A stretch of DNA of 64,000 nucleotides from Parafannyhessea sp902761955 (GTDB lineage: Bacteria > Actinomycetota > Coriobacteriia > Coriobacteriales > Atopobiaceae): the NCBI GenBank assembly GCA_902761955.1, contig CACWMM010000005.1:1-64000 (forward strand). Reading direction: 5' to 3'. Made by a program: the position numbers and the translations under genes. Below the pieces are notes generated by a model that was not told the DNA's origin, did no database searches, and worked only from the letters and a program-made list of their open reading frames with translations. Below are positions 16,363 through 24,175 of this stretch, one piece after another (the first letter of the stretch is position 1; every line of letters begins with the position of its first letter).

Positions 16363-18459
16363 CTACTTCTTCTTCGAGAGGACGCCAATGTTTGCGACGC
16401 CACTGAACACGGAAGCGAAACGGTTCAGCAAACGAAGGCGGTTCTCTCTTACTACAGTGTCCTCGTCCATGACGAGCACGTCATCAAAGAAACGGTCGAT
16501 TGGCTCCCTTAGTTCGGCGAGAGCCTTGCAGGCACCCCTGTAGTCCGCCTCGCCAAGCGCCTTCTCCACGTTTTCGCTACCTTTCTGGCACGCGTCCAGA
16601 AGGGCCCTCTCCGCGTCGCCCATGATGGACTCGTCCACCTCGACGCCGAGTTTCGCATCGCCCAGGTGCGCCGCACGTGCGTAGGCGGTCGCAAGGTCGT
16701 CGAAGAGCTCCGGCTGGTCGCGCCTCGCGTCCTCGAGCGCGTGCGCACGCTCCAGGAACTCCTCGGGGTCGATGACGCCCACGCTCGAGACTGCCTCGAT
16801 CGTGTCGGGCGAGATCTTCTCGTCCTTGGCAATCGTGTTCAGGCGGCCGGCGAAGAACTTCTCGACCTGAGCCTGCACCTTGTCGCGGTCGAACTCGAGG
16901 CCCTGCCCCGCATACGCGTCCAGCGACTTCGCGATGAGCGACTTCAACGAGACGGCAGGCAGCGTGCGCAGCATCGAGATGATGCCGATGGCGGAGCGGC
17001 GCACGGCGAACGGGTCCGAGGAGCCGGTGGGCGGCTCGTCGATCGCGAAGATGCCGCAGACGGTGTCGAGCTTGTCCGCGATGGCGACGCACTTGCCGAC
17101 GATGCCGGACGGCAGCTCGTCTCCCGCGAAGCGCGGGCGATAGTGGTCGCGGATGGCCTCGGCCACCTCTTCGGGCTCGCCGGACGCCTTCGCGTAGTAG
17201 CCGCCCATGACGCCCTGCTGGCTCGTGAACTCCACGACGGCCTGCGTCACGAGGTCCGCCTTGGCGAGAAGGGCCGCACGCGCGGCGTTCGACACCGTCG
17301 TGTCGTCGCAGCCGGCCTGGGTCGCAACCTCGGGGGCGACCTCCTGCATGCGCAGGGCCTTCTGGTACACGGTGCCGAGCTTCTCCTGAAACACGACGTC
17401 CTTCAGCTTCTGCACGTAGTCCTCGAGCGGCCTCTTCAAGTCCTCCTCGTAGAAGAACTTCGCGTCGTCCAGACGGGCGCGCACGACGCGCTCGTTGCCG
17501 TCGATGACGCGCTCGTTGTTGCGGTGCGCGCTGTTGGAGACGACGACGAACTCGCGGGTGAGGGCACCCTTGGCGTCATACACCGGGAAGTAGCGCTGGT
17601 TGGAGAGCATCGAGTCGCAGATGATCTCGTTCGGGACGTTCAGGAACTCCTCGTCGAACTTGCCCACGAGGACCGTGGGGTACTCCGTGAGGTTCACGAC
17701 CTCGTCGAAGATGCGCTTCGGCGTGTCGACGTGCGCGCCCCCGCGCTCGGCCTCGACCTGGGAGATGCCGTCGCGAATGACCTTGCGGCGCTCGTCCTCG
17801 AAGAGCACGCCCGCCTTGCGGCACACGTCGACGTAGCTCGCCGGGTCCTTCACCACGTGCTCGCCAGGGCCAAGCACGCGGTGCCCGCGCGTGACGTTGG
17901 AGGACGTGACGTCTGCGTATGCGACGGGGACGACCTCCTCGCCCAGGAGCGCGCAGATCCAGCGGATTGGACGCACGAACGTCGCGTGCTCGGACCCCCA
18001 GCGCTGGCTGCGGTAGTTCGGCCACTCGAGGGACGCGATGGAGTTCTGGGAGAGCTCGGTCAGGATGGGGACCGCCGGCCTGGAGGGCACGTTCTTCTCG
18101 ACGAAGACGTACTCCCTGCCGTCGGCGTCCTGCCTGCGCACGAGCTCCGTGGCGTCGAGGCCGAACTTGCGCGCGAAGCCGGCGGCCGCTTTCGTGGGGT
18201 TGCCGTCCGCGTCGAACGCGATGTTTGCCGCGGGGCCGCGCTTGACCTCGTGGACCTCCTTCGTGGAGGTGGCGACGTCCTTCACAAGGACCGTCAGGCG
18301 GCGCGGGGTGCTCATGGGAGTGACCTCGCCGTGCTCGAGGCCGGCCTCGTCCAGGCCGGCGCGGACGAGCTCGCCGAACTGCTTGATGGCGTGGATGAGC
18401 GGGGCGGACGGCATCTCCTCCGTGCCGACCTCAAGCAGGAAATCCAAGGTGTCTGCCAT
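16363..18459 (-). CDS. glyS: Glycyl-tRNA synthetase beta subunit
   Basis: Tetrameric bacterial-type GlyRS beta chain, which binds tRNA. The 698-residue length is standard. The N-terminus DFLLEVGTEEMPSAPL, the internal ERRKVIRDGI, and AKFFYEEDLKRPLEDYVQKL are family hallmarks, and the C-terminus holds an anticodon-binding-like domain. ATG 18459 directly follows the glyQ stop with GGGGGAGG upstream, so the two subunits are translationally coupled. Confidence 0.97.
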   Translation of the reverse strand: MADTLDFLLEVGTEEMPSAPLIHAIKQFGELVRAGLDEAGLEHGEVTPMSTPRRLTVLVKDVATSTKEVHEVKRGPAANIAFDADGNPTKAAAGFARKFGLDATELVRRQDADGREYVFVEKNVPSRPAVPILTELSQNSIASLEWPNYRSQRWGSEHATFVRPIRWICALLGEEVVPVAYADVTSSNVTRGHRVLGPGEHVVKDPASYVDVCRKAGVLFEDERRKVIRDGISQVEAERGGAHVDTPKRIFDEVVNLTEYPTVLVGKFDEEFLNVPNEIICDSMLSNQRYFPVYDAKGALTREFVVVSNSAHRNNERVIDGNERVVRARLDDAKFFYEEDLKRPLEDYVQKLKDVVFQEKLGTVYQKALRMQEVAPEVATQAGCDDTTVSNAARAALLAKADLVTQAVVEFTSQQGVMGGYYAKASGEPEEVAEAIRDHYRPRFAGDELPSGIVGKCVAIADKLDTVCGIFAIDEPPTGSSDPFAVRRSAIGIISMLRTLPAVSLKSLIAKSLDAYAGQGLEFDRDKVQAQVEKFFAGRLNTIAKDEKISPDTIEAVSSVGVIDPEEFLERAHALEDARRDQPELFDDLATAYARAAHLGDAKLGVEVDESIMGDAERALLDACQKGSENVEKALGEADYRGACKALAELREPIDRFFDDVLVMDEDTVVRENRLRLLNRFASVFSGVANIGVLSKKK

Positions 18460-19371
18460 TTAGGCCACCTCCCCCTTCTTGTTGTCCGCGTCGGTCTTTG
18501 ACGCCACCAGCTCGAGGTAGGCCTCGCAGCAGGCCTTGGCGATGGTGCGGACGCGGAGGATGTAGTTGGCCCTCTCCGTAGCGGAGATGGCGCCACGGGA
18601 GTCGAGCAGGTTGAAGGCGTGCGAGCACTTCATGACGCAGTCGTACGCGGGAAGCGGCAGCTTGCGCTCCAGGCAGGCGTGACACTCCCTCTCGTAGTCG
18701 TCGAACTTCTGTCGCATCATGTCGACGTTCGCGACCTCGAAGTTATACGTGGAGAACTCGAACTCGTTCTCGTGGAACACGTCGCCATACGTCATGGGCG
18801 TGCCATCGGGCAGGTAGCTCCACACGAGGTCGTACACGGAGTTCACGCCCTGTGCGTACATGGCGATGCGCTCGAGTCCGTAGGTGATCTCGACGGGGAC
18901 GGGGTCGACCTCCAGGCCGCCCACCTGCTGGAAGTACGTGAACTGCGTCACCTCCATGCCGTTGAGCCACACCTCCCAGCCAAGGCCCCATGCGCCGAGC
19001 GTGGGAGACTCCCAGTCATCCTCGACGAAGCGCACGTCGTGGTCGTTGGGGTCGAGGCCGATGGCCGCGAGCGACCCCAGGTACAGGTCCTGCGAGTCCA
19101 CGGGGGACGGCTTCAGCAGCACCTGGAACTGGTAGTAGTGCTGCAGGCGGTTGGGGTTGTCGCCGTAGCGGCCGTCGGCCGGGCGGCGGCACGGCTGCGG
19201 GTAGCAGGTGCGCCAGGCGGCGGGCCCCAGGGAGCGCAGCAGCGTGGCCGTGTGGAACGTGCCCGCACCGACCTCGCTGTCGTACGGCTGCATGACGGTG
19301 CAGCCCTGCTCCGCCCAGTACTTATCAAGCGTCAGGATGATCTCCTGAAACGTAAGCGGCTTGTCGCTCAT
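18460..19371 (-). CDS. glyQ: Glycyl-tRNA synthetase alpha subunit
   Basis: Class II catalytic subunit of the alpha2-beta2 glycyl-tRNA synthetase. Motifs include LTFQEIILTLDKYWAEQGC at the N-terminus, MQPYDSEVGAGTFHTAT, and QHYYQFQVLLKPSP. I chose ATG 19371 (303 residues, AAGGG upstream) because it gives the family N-terminus; ATG 19389 would add six residues. It is followed immediately by glyS and preceded 40 nt upstream by lepB. Confidence 0.96.
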   Translation of the reverse strand: MSDKPLTFQEIILTLDKYWAEQGCTVMQPYDSEVGAGTFHTATLLRSLGPAAWRTCYPQPCRRPADGRYGDNPNRLQHYYQFQVLLKPSPVDSQDLYLGSLAAIGLDPNDHDVRFVEDDWESPTLGAWGLGWEVWLNGMEVTQFTYFQQVGGLEVDPVPVEITYGLERIAMYAQGVNSVYDLVWSYLPDGTPMTYGDVFHENEFEFSTYNFEVANVDMMRQKFDDYERECHACLERKLPLPAYDCVMKCSHAFNLLDSRGAISATERANYILRVRTIAKACCEAYLELVASKTDADNKKGEVA

Positions 19372-19411
19372 GTCCCTTAAAGCTCCCATCGTATGTCTTC
19401 CGGCGCGGCGG

Positions 19412-19984
19412 CTACAGCCCGCGCGCGTCGCTTATCGGCCAGAAAATGAACAGCGCCCTCGAGGATACCTTACTTGTGCTCACGGGCCCAAAGTACCTTG
19501 AGTCGAGCGAGTTCGTCCTGTTGTCGCCCATGACCCAAATGCACCCGTCCGGCACCTTGTACGGGTAGGAGATCGCCTCGCTAAGGATGCTGGACTGCTG
19601 CTCGAGCGGATAGGTGGGCTTGTCCAGCACGTACGGCTCGTTCAGCTTCTTCCCGTCCACGTACACGTGGCCGTCCTTCAGGTCCACCGTCTGGCCACCC
19701 GTCGCTATGACCCGCTTGATGAGCGTCGTGCCGGGCTTCTCCGGGTCGTCGAACGTCACCACGTCCCCGCGCTTTGGCGTCGAGCCCCGGTAGGTGACCT
19801 TCTCGCCCACGAGGCGGTCTCCCTCCTGAATGGTCTCGAGCATCGAGCCGGAGGGCACGATGTACACCTCGGCCACGAACGTCCGCACCAGAAGCGCGAG
19901 CGCAACGCCTACGGCTATCGTGATGACCCAGTCGAGCCAGGTGGGAAGCCTTCTGTCCCTCTGAGCGCCCTCTTCCTCAGCCAT
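19412..19984 (-). CDS. lepB: Signal peptidase I
   Basis: Membrane-bound leader peptidase that removes signal peptides. From ATG 19984 (190 residues): cytoplasmic N-tail, one transmembrane helix at about 17-33, catalytic Ser47 in VPSGSM, catalytic Lys90 in TTLIKRVIA, and the C-terminal box VMGDNRTNSLDSRYFGPV. The Shine-Dalgarno GGAGG favours ATG 19984 over GTG 19993. It overlaps the trmD stop by 8 nt. No C-terminal transmembrane anchor is seen. Confidence 0.95.
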   Translation of the reverse strand: MAEEEGAQRDRRLPTWLDWVITIAVGVALALLVRTFVAEVYIVPSGSMLETIQEGDRLVGEKVTYRGSTPKRGDVVTFDDPEKPGTTLIKRVIATGGQTVDLKDGHVYVDGKKLNEPYVLDKPTYPLEQQSSILSEAISYPYKVPDGCIWVMGDNRTNSLDSRYFGPVSTSKVSSRALFIFWPISDARGL

Positions 19985-20726
19985 CGCACTCACCCTCCTC
20001 GCGCCGCGCCGCCTCGCGGGCGAACGCGCGCTCCTCGTCGGTCAGGGTCGCGGCGTCCAGCAGGTCCGGGCGCCAGCGCGCCGTGCGCTCGATCGAGCTG
20101 CGCCTGCGCCACGCGTCAACGGCGCCGTGGTCGCCGGAGAGCAGCACGTCCGGAACGTGCCTTCCCTCGAAGTCCGCAGGCCGCGTGTACTGCGCGTACT
20201 CCAGCAGGCCGTCGCTGAACGATTCGTCCTCGGCGCTCTTCTCGTCCCCCAGGGCGCCCGGCAGCAGCCTCACGACGGAGTCGATCACCACGAGCGCCGC
20301 GAGCTCGCCGCCGGTGAGCACGTAGTCGCCGAGCGAGAACACCTCGTCCGCGAGCTCGTAGGCGCGCTCGTCCATGCCCTCGTAGCGGCCGCATACCAGA
20401 AGCACGCGGTCGAGCGTGGCAAGGCGGCGTGCGCACGACTCGTCGTAGCGCCTTCCGCAGGGCGAGAAGAACACGACGTGCGGCTTGGCGTCTCCCCTCG
20501 AGGCGATGTCGCGCACCGCCTCGAAGATCGGGGCCGGCTTCATGAGCATGCCCTGCCCGCCGCCGAACGGCGCGTCGTCCACGGTGTTGTGGCGGTCGTG
20601 GGTCCAGTGCCTGAGGTCGTACGCCTCGAAGTCGAGTATCCCCTTGCGCTGTGCGCGACCCATGATCGACTCGTCCAGGTAGGGTGCGAAGACCTGCGGG
20701 AACACCGAGAGCGTCTCGAACCTCAT
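19977..20726 (-). CDS. trmD: tRNA (guanine-37-N1)-methyltransferase
   Basis: SAM-dependent SPOUT-fold methyltransferase that makes m1G37 and prevents +1 frameshifting. The 249-residue product shows FETLSVFPQVFAPYLDESIMGRAQ, DDAPFGGGQGMLMKP, VFFSPCGRRYDE, LVCGRYEGMDERAYE and SLGDYVLTGGELAALVVIDS, the trefoil-knot core. ATG 20726 follows GGAGGGATAGG, one base after the rimM stop. Confidence 0.97.
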   Translation of the reverse strand: MRFETLSVFPQVFAPYLDESIMGRAQRKGILDFEAYDLRHWTHDRHNTVDDAPFGGGQGMLMKPAPIFEAVRDIASRGDAKPHVVFFSPCGRRYDESCARRLATLDRVLLVCGRYEGMDERAYELADEVFSLGDYVLTGGELAALVVIDSVVRLLPGALGDEKSAEDESFSDGLLEYAQYTRPADFEGRHVPDVLLSGDHGAVDAWRRRSSIERTARWRPDLLDAATLTDEERAFAREAARREEGECDG

Positions 20727-20727
20727 C

Positions 20728-21246
20728 CTATCCCTCCGCTTCGACCAGTCCGTCCGGCGCGCTCACGTGAATGGCGCCGTCCTCGTCCGTCCCAAGGACG
20801 AACTCTTCCACCACGGGGAGCATGACCTCCCCGAAGGGGCCCATGATCGACCAGACGTCGTTCGCCGGGCCCACCATGACCTCCTCTATTCTGCCGAGGG
20901 GGCCAATCTTCTCGTCCACGACGGCCCTTCCCATGAGCCAGTCGGCGTCATGGTACTCGAAGCCCTCCGGCAGGTCGTCCACGCGAGCCAGCAGCGTCTT
21001 GCCCACGAGCGACGACGCGGCGTCGATGCCGTCCACTCCGGCGAGGCGGACCAGCTGGCCCCTGTCCCCGTCGTCCGCGGACGCGACGCTGCGCACGCGA
21101 GGGCCCTTCAGCGGCGGCGGTACGACCGCAACCTCAAGGCCCTTGCGCATAAGCGAGGGAAGGCCGTGGACGGGAACCGTCACGACCTCCCCTTTCCTCC
21201 CGTGGGTCTTTACCACACGGGCTATGGCTCTGTATTCGATACGCAC
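20728..21246 (-). CDS. rimM: Ribosome maturation factor RimM
   Basis: 16S rRNA processing factor for late 30S assembly that binds S19. The 172 residues comprise an N-terminal beta-barrel (IARVVKTHGRKGEVVTVPVHGL) and a C-terminal PRC-barrel domain (LMGRAVVDEKIGPLGRIEEVMVGPANDVW). The start is GTG at 21246, 7 nt after the khpA stop. Standard position between khpA and trmD. Confidence 0.93.
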   Translation of the reverse strand: MRIEYRAIARVVKTHGRKGEVVTVPVHGLPSLMRKGLEVAVVPPPLKGPRVRSVASADDGDRGQLVRLAGVDGIDAASSLVGKTLLARVDDLPEGFEYHDADWLMGRAVVDEKIGPLGRIEEVMVGPANDVWSIMGPFGEVMLPVVEEFVLGTDEDGAIHVSAPDGLVEAEG

Positions 21247-21253
21247 GAGACGT

Positions 21254-21562
21254 CTAGCCTAGAACCTCAACCTCTACGGAGGTGCCCACCCTCGAGCCAA
21301 GCGCACGTGCGAGCGTGCGGATGGCCTTTATGGTGCGGCCCCTCCTGCCGATAATCCTTCCGGCATCCTCCTCGGCACAGGAGACCTCGATGAGCGCTGC
21401 GCCCTCGCTGTCCGTAACGTCCAGCGAGACGGCGTCCTCGTTGGTCACGAGTCCGCAGACGATGTACTCAACCAGGTCTGCCACCTTATCGGAGGCAAGT
21501 TCCTCAGAGTCGTCAGAGAGCTGGTCCAGGGAATCCACGACGTCCGCGATTTCCTCGGACAC
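21254..21562 (-). CDS. khpA: KH-domain RNA-binding protein KhpA
   Basis: Small single-KH-domain protein, about 102 residues, of the YlqC/KhpA family; in other Gram-positives it binds RNA with KhpB and affects cell elongation and division. The KH loop GRRGRT lies near residues 74-79, in IIGRRGRTIKAIRTLARALG. The start is GTG 21562, just after the rpsP stop with GGAG upstream; the longer open frame upstream overlaps rpsP out of frame and is not coding. The acidic N-terminal half is somewhat longer than usual. Confidence 0.92.
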   Translation of the reverse strand: MSEEIADVVDSLDQLSDDSEELASDKVADLVEYIVCGLVTNEDAVSLDVTDSEGAALIEVSCAEEDAGRIIGRRGRTIKAIRTLARALGSRVGTSVEVEVLG

Positions 21563-21567
21563 GATGG

Positions 21568-21888
21568 CTACTCCGCGTCCTCGGCGGCAGCAGCGGCCTT
21601 GGCGGCAGCCTTCTTGGAGAGCTTCTGCTTCTTCTCGGGAGCGGGAGCGTCGCTGCGGGCGATGTCGATCAGGTGAGCGACGGCGTTGCTGGGCTGGGCG
21701 CCCTTGGCGACCCACTCGTCGATCTTCTCGAGGTCGAGGTCGATGGTCTTCGGGGTGGTCAGCGGGTTGTAGCGACCAACGAGCTCGATGTAACGACCAT
21801 CGCGGGGCATGCGGCCGTCGGCGACGACGACGCGGTAGTACGGACGCTTCTTTGCACCGTGACGGGCGAGACGAATCTTAACTGCCAA
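21568..21888 (-). CDS. rpsP: 30S ribosomal protein S16
   Basis: Small-subunit assembly protein. The N-terminus MAVKIRLARHGAKKRPYYRVVVADGR and ELVGRYNPL are family signatures. The 106-residue protein has a Lys/Ala-rich C-terminal tail. ATG 21888 follows AGGAG. It is the first gene of the rpsP-khpA-rimM-trmD-lepB group, driven by the promoter at 21965-21992. Confidence 0.97.
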   Translation of the reverse strand: MAVKIRLARHGAKKRPYYRVVVADGRMPRDGRYIELVGRYNPLTTPKTIDLDLEKIDEWVAKGAQPSNAVAHLIDIARSDAPAPEKKQKLSKKAAAKAAAAAEDAE

Positions 21889-21964
21889 AACAAAACTCCT
21901 TTACATTCGCGGCGCCGGGGTCAGATGAGTTTGTGCGCCGCATAGCCGCAATTAGCGACTTTAT

Positions 21965-21992
21965 ATTCTACGACACCGCCCTAACGTATCAA
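21965..21992 (-). promoter_or_regulatory. Sigma-70-type promoter of the rpsP operon
   Basis: Minus strand: TTGATA (21987-21992), 16-bp spacer, TAGAAT (21965-21970). An inverted repeat, CGACACC at 21971-21977 and GGTGTCG at 21993-21999, brackets the spacer and -35. On the plus strand the same repeat is followed by TTTTT and looks like a terminator stem with a 15-nt loop. It could be an operator for this promoter. Confidence 0.7.
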
Positions 21993-22051
21993 GGTGTCGT
22001 TTTTGTGAACCTTGCGCGCCAATTGTGCAGTGCCTTTGACGGGGAACGCTA

Positions 22052-22084
22052 TTTAAGGCGGGCTTAAGAATCGCTCGCTATATT
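22052..22084 (+). promoter_or_regulatory. PmrA/PhoB-type tandem box and promoter of the two-component operon
   Basis: TTTAAG (22052-22057), five bases, CTTAAG (22063-22068): two half-sites with an 11-bp period, the arrangement used by OmpR/PhoB-family regulators. The second half-site ends 10 bp before a -10-like TATATT (22079-22084), so it occupies the -35 region and no consensus -35 exists. This fits activator-dependent autoregulation by the response regulator just downstream. Confidence 0.55.
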
Positions 22085-22123
22085 GCACCCAGCAATAGGA
22101 TTTCAGAAACCCAAGGAGGCCCC

Positions 22124-22807
22124 ATGAACATACTTGTCGTGGAGGACGAGAGGAACCTTGCCGATGCCATCGTCCGCATCGTGTCCGACGCCGGATTCAA
22201 CTGCGAGGCCGTGTACGACGGTAACGCCGGCCTCACCTCCGCGGAGAGTGGCCTGTACGACGCCGTCATCATGGACGTGATGCTCCCCGGCATGGACGGC
22301 ATACAGATCGTGCACGAGCTGCGCCACCAGGGCAACTCCATCCCCGTCCTCATGCTCACGGCCCGCACGTCCACCTCGGACAAGGTCGAGGGGCTCGACG
22401 CCGGCGCGGACGACTACATGACGAAGCCGTTCGAGGCGCCTGAGCTGCTCGCGCGCCTGCGTGCGCTCACGCGCAGGCAGGGCGACGTCGTGATCGACAC
22501 CGTGACCTTCGCGGACCTTACGCTCGACCTCGAGACGCACGACCTCTCGTGCGACGGGCGAGAAGTGCATCTCTCGGGCAAGGAGTTCGAGGTCCTGAAG
22601 ATGCTCATGAGCTCAAACGCGCGCGTCGTGTCCAAGCAGGACCTCCTCACCCGCGTGTGGGGCGCCGACGCCGACGCGTCCGAGAACTCCGTCGAGGCGT
22701 ACATCTCGTTCCTGCGCAAGAAGCTCACGCACGTGCATTCCAAGGTGCAGATCACGACGCTGCGCATGCTCGGCTACCGCCTCGAGGCGTTCGACGGCCA
22801 AGAGTAG
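22124..22807 (+). CDS. OmpR/PhoB-family response regulator
   Basis: Two-domain transcriptional regulator of 227 residues. The receiver domain (1-115) has acidic residues Glu7 and Asp8, phospho-acceptor Asp51 in VIMDVMLPGMDG, and a conserved Lys near 102 in MTKPFEAPELL. The C-terminal winged-helix DNA-binding domain (about 125-222) has LSGKEFEVLKMLM and SVEAYISFLRKKL. ATG follows AAGGAGGCCCC. The cognate kinase starts 12 nt downstream. The regulated genes and signal cannot be told from this window. Confidence 0.95.
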   Translation: MNILVVEDERNLADAIVRIVSDAGFNCEAVYDGNAGLTSAESGLYDAVIMDVMLPGMDGIQIVHELRHQGNSIPVLMLTARTSTSDKVEGLDAGADDYMTKPFEAPELLARLRALTRRQGDVVIDTVTFADLTLDLETHDLSCDGREVHLSGKEFEVLKMLMSSNARVVSKQDLLTRVWGADADASENSVEAYISFLRKKLTHVHSKVQITTLRMLGYRLEAFDGQE

Positions 22808-22819
22808 CGTTGGTGCGCC

Positions 22820-24061
22820 ATGCTCAAGAAGCTCAAGAGAAAGTTCGTAGCCATCGTCACGACGCTCGCGGGGCTCGTCCTCGCGGGCGTCCTTGCGATG
22901 TCGCTCTACTCCACCTACGTCAACCAGCAGAACCTCATCGCGGGCGCCCTCGACCGCAACCTCGAGGGGACCACGGAGGCCGTCCCCGTCATCGGCTCCA
23001 CGCGAAAGGGCGCGCCCGGCAAGCGCAACTCCAACATGCTCGCCCTCACCGTCGAGATATCGCAGAGCGGCGTCGTCCTCGAGTCGAGCGACGACAACGT
23101 GAGCATAAACGGCCCCGTGCTCGAGAAGGTGGTGGAGCAGGTACTCGAGGCGTCCGCAAACCATGGGAGCCTTCCCGAGTACCACGTGTCGTGGAAGTCT
23201 GCCACGACGAGCTCCGGCACGACCCGCATCGCGATCGTCGACACGACCGCCGTGGACGACACGTTCCACAATACCCTCGTCCGCGACGTCGAGATCATTG
23301 CCGTGGGAATCCTCGTCCTGTTCGGCATCTCGTGGAAGCTCGCGGACTGGGCGCTCGCGCCCGTCCAGCGCGCCTGGGACCAGCAGCGCCGCTTCGTGTC
23401 CGACGCGTCGCACGAGCTGAAGACGCCGCTCGCCGTCATCCTCGCGAACACGCAGATCCTCCAGCGCGACAAGGCCCTCCCCGCAGACTCCAGGCGCTGG
23501 GTGGACAGCACGGCCGAGGAGGCCGGCCACATGAAGACGCTCGTGAACGACCTGCTTCAGCTCGCGCGTGCAGACGAGAGCGTCGCCGGCACCACAGGCA
23601 TCCTCAAGCGCGCCGACGTCGACCTCTCGGACATCGTGAGCTCCGCAGCCCTCGAGTTCGACGCCGTCGCGTTCGAGCGCGGGACTTCCGTGGAGGACTC
23701 CGTCGCGGAGGGCGTGCACGTGCAGGGCGACGCGGACTGGCTGCGCCGCATGGTCCGCATCCTCATCGACAACGCGGTGAAGTACGCCGCCGCGGGCACC
23801 ACCGTCAAGGTGACGCTCGAGCGACGGAGCAAGGGCTGCCGCCTGACGGTGAACAACCAGGGCCCCACGATCCCCGTGGAGGACCTGCCGCACGTCTTCG
23901 AGCGGTTCTACCGCTCCGACAAGGCGCGCACCCGCGACGGCGGCGCCGGCGGCTTCGGCCTGGGCCTCGCGATCGCGAAGTCCACCGTCGACGCGCACGG
24001 TGGCACAATCCAGTGCACGAGCGACGAGAAGAGCGGCACAACGTTCACGGTGACCCTCTAG
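22820..24061 (+). CDS. Membrane sensor histidine kinase
   Basis: Partner kinase of the preceding regulator, 413 residues. It has transmembrane helix 1 at about 10-31, an extracytoplasmic sensor region of about 125 residues (32-155), and transmembrane helix 2 at about 157-175. There is little or no HAMP domain. The HisKA box FVSDASHELKTPLA carries His198, and the HATPase domain has the N-box ILIDNAVKYA and G-boxes FERFYRSDKAR and GFGLGLAIAKS. The short linker between TM2 and the H-box is unlike HAMP-containing PhoR or VanS types. The sensor region is of no family I recognise. Confidence 0.94.
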   Translation: MLKKLKRKFVAIVTTLAGLVLAGVLAMSLYSTYVNQQNLIAGALDRNLEGTTEAVPVIGSTRKGAPGKRNSNMLALTVEISQSGVVLESSDDNVSINGPVLEKVVEQVLEASANHGSLPEYHVSWKSATTSSGTTRIAIVDTTAVDDTFHNTLVRDVEIIAVGILVLFGISWKLADWALAPVQRAWDQQRRFVSDASHELKTPLAVILANTQILQRDKALPADSRRWVDSTAEEAGHMKTLVNDLLQLARADESVAGTTGILKRADVDLSDIVSSAALEFDAVAFERGTSVEDSVAEGVHVQGDADWLRRMVRILIDNAVKYAAAGTTVKVTLERRSKGCRLTVNNQGPTIPVEDLPHVFERFYRSDKARTRDGGAGGFGLGLAIAKSTVDAHGGTIQCTSDEKSGTTFTVTL

Positions 24062-24095
24062 GGCACGAGGTCCGGTCCTTCTCGCCTGCGTGGCC

Positions 24096-24101
24096 TATAA
24101 T
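24096..24101 (+). promoter_or_regulatory. Candidate -10 element for dinB
   Basis: TATAAT in the 114-nt gap between the kinase stop and dinB; the -35 region is not consensus. I saw no clear LexA box. Confidence 0.35.
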
Positions 24102-24175
24102 CTGCGCAGTGATGGTCTGCGCAGCGTATCGCAGGCCTTGTTGCGCGACGGACGACGCAGGTGGAGGGAGCCGCG

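Noticed and set aside
16305..16403. Upstream extension of the PPDK regulator-like gene
   Set aside because: The extra codons have no homology and no ribosome binding site, and overlap the end of glyS; ATG 16304 has GGAGG at proper spacing.
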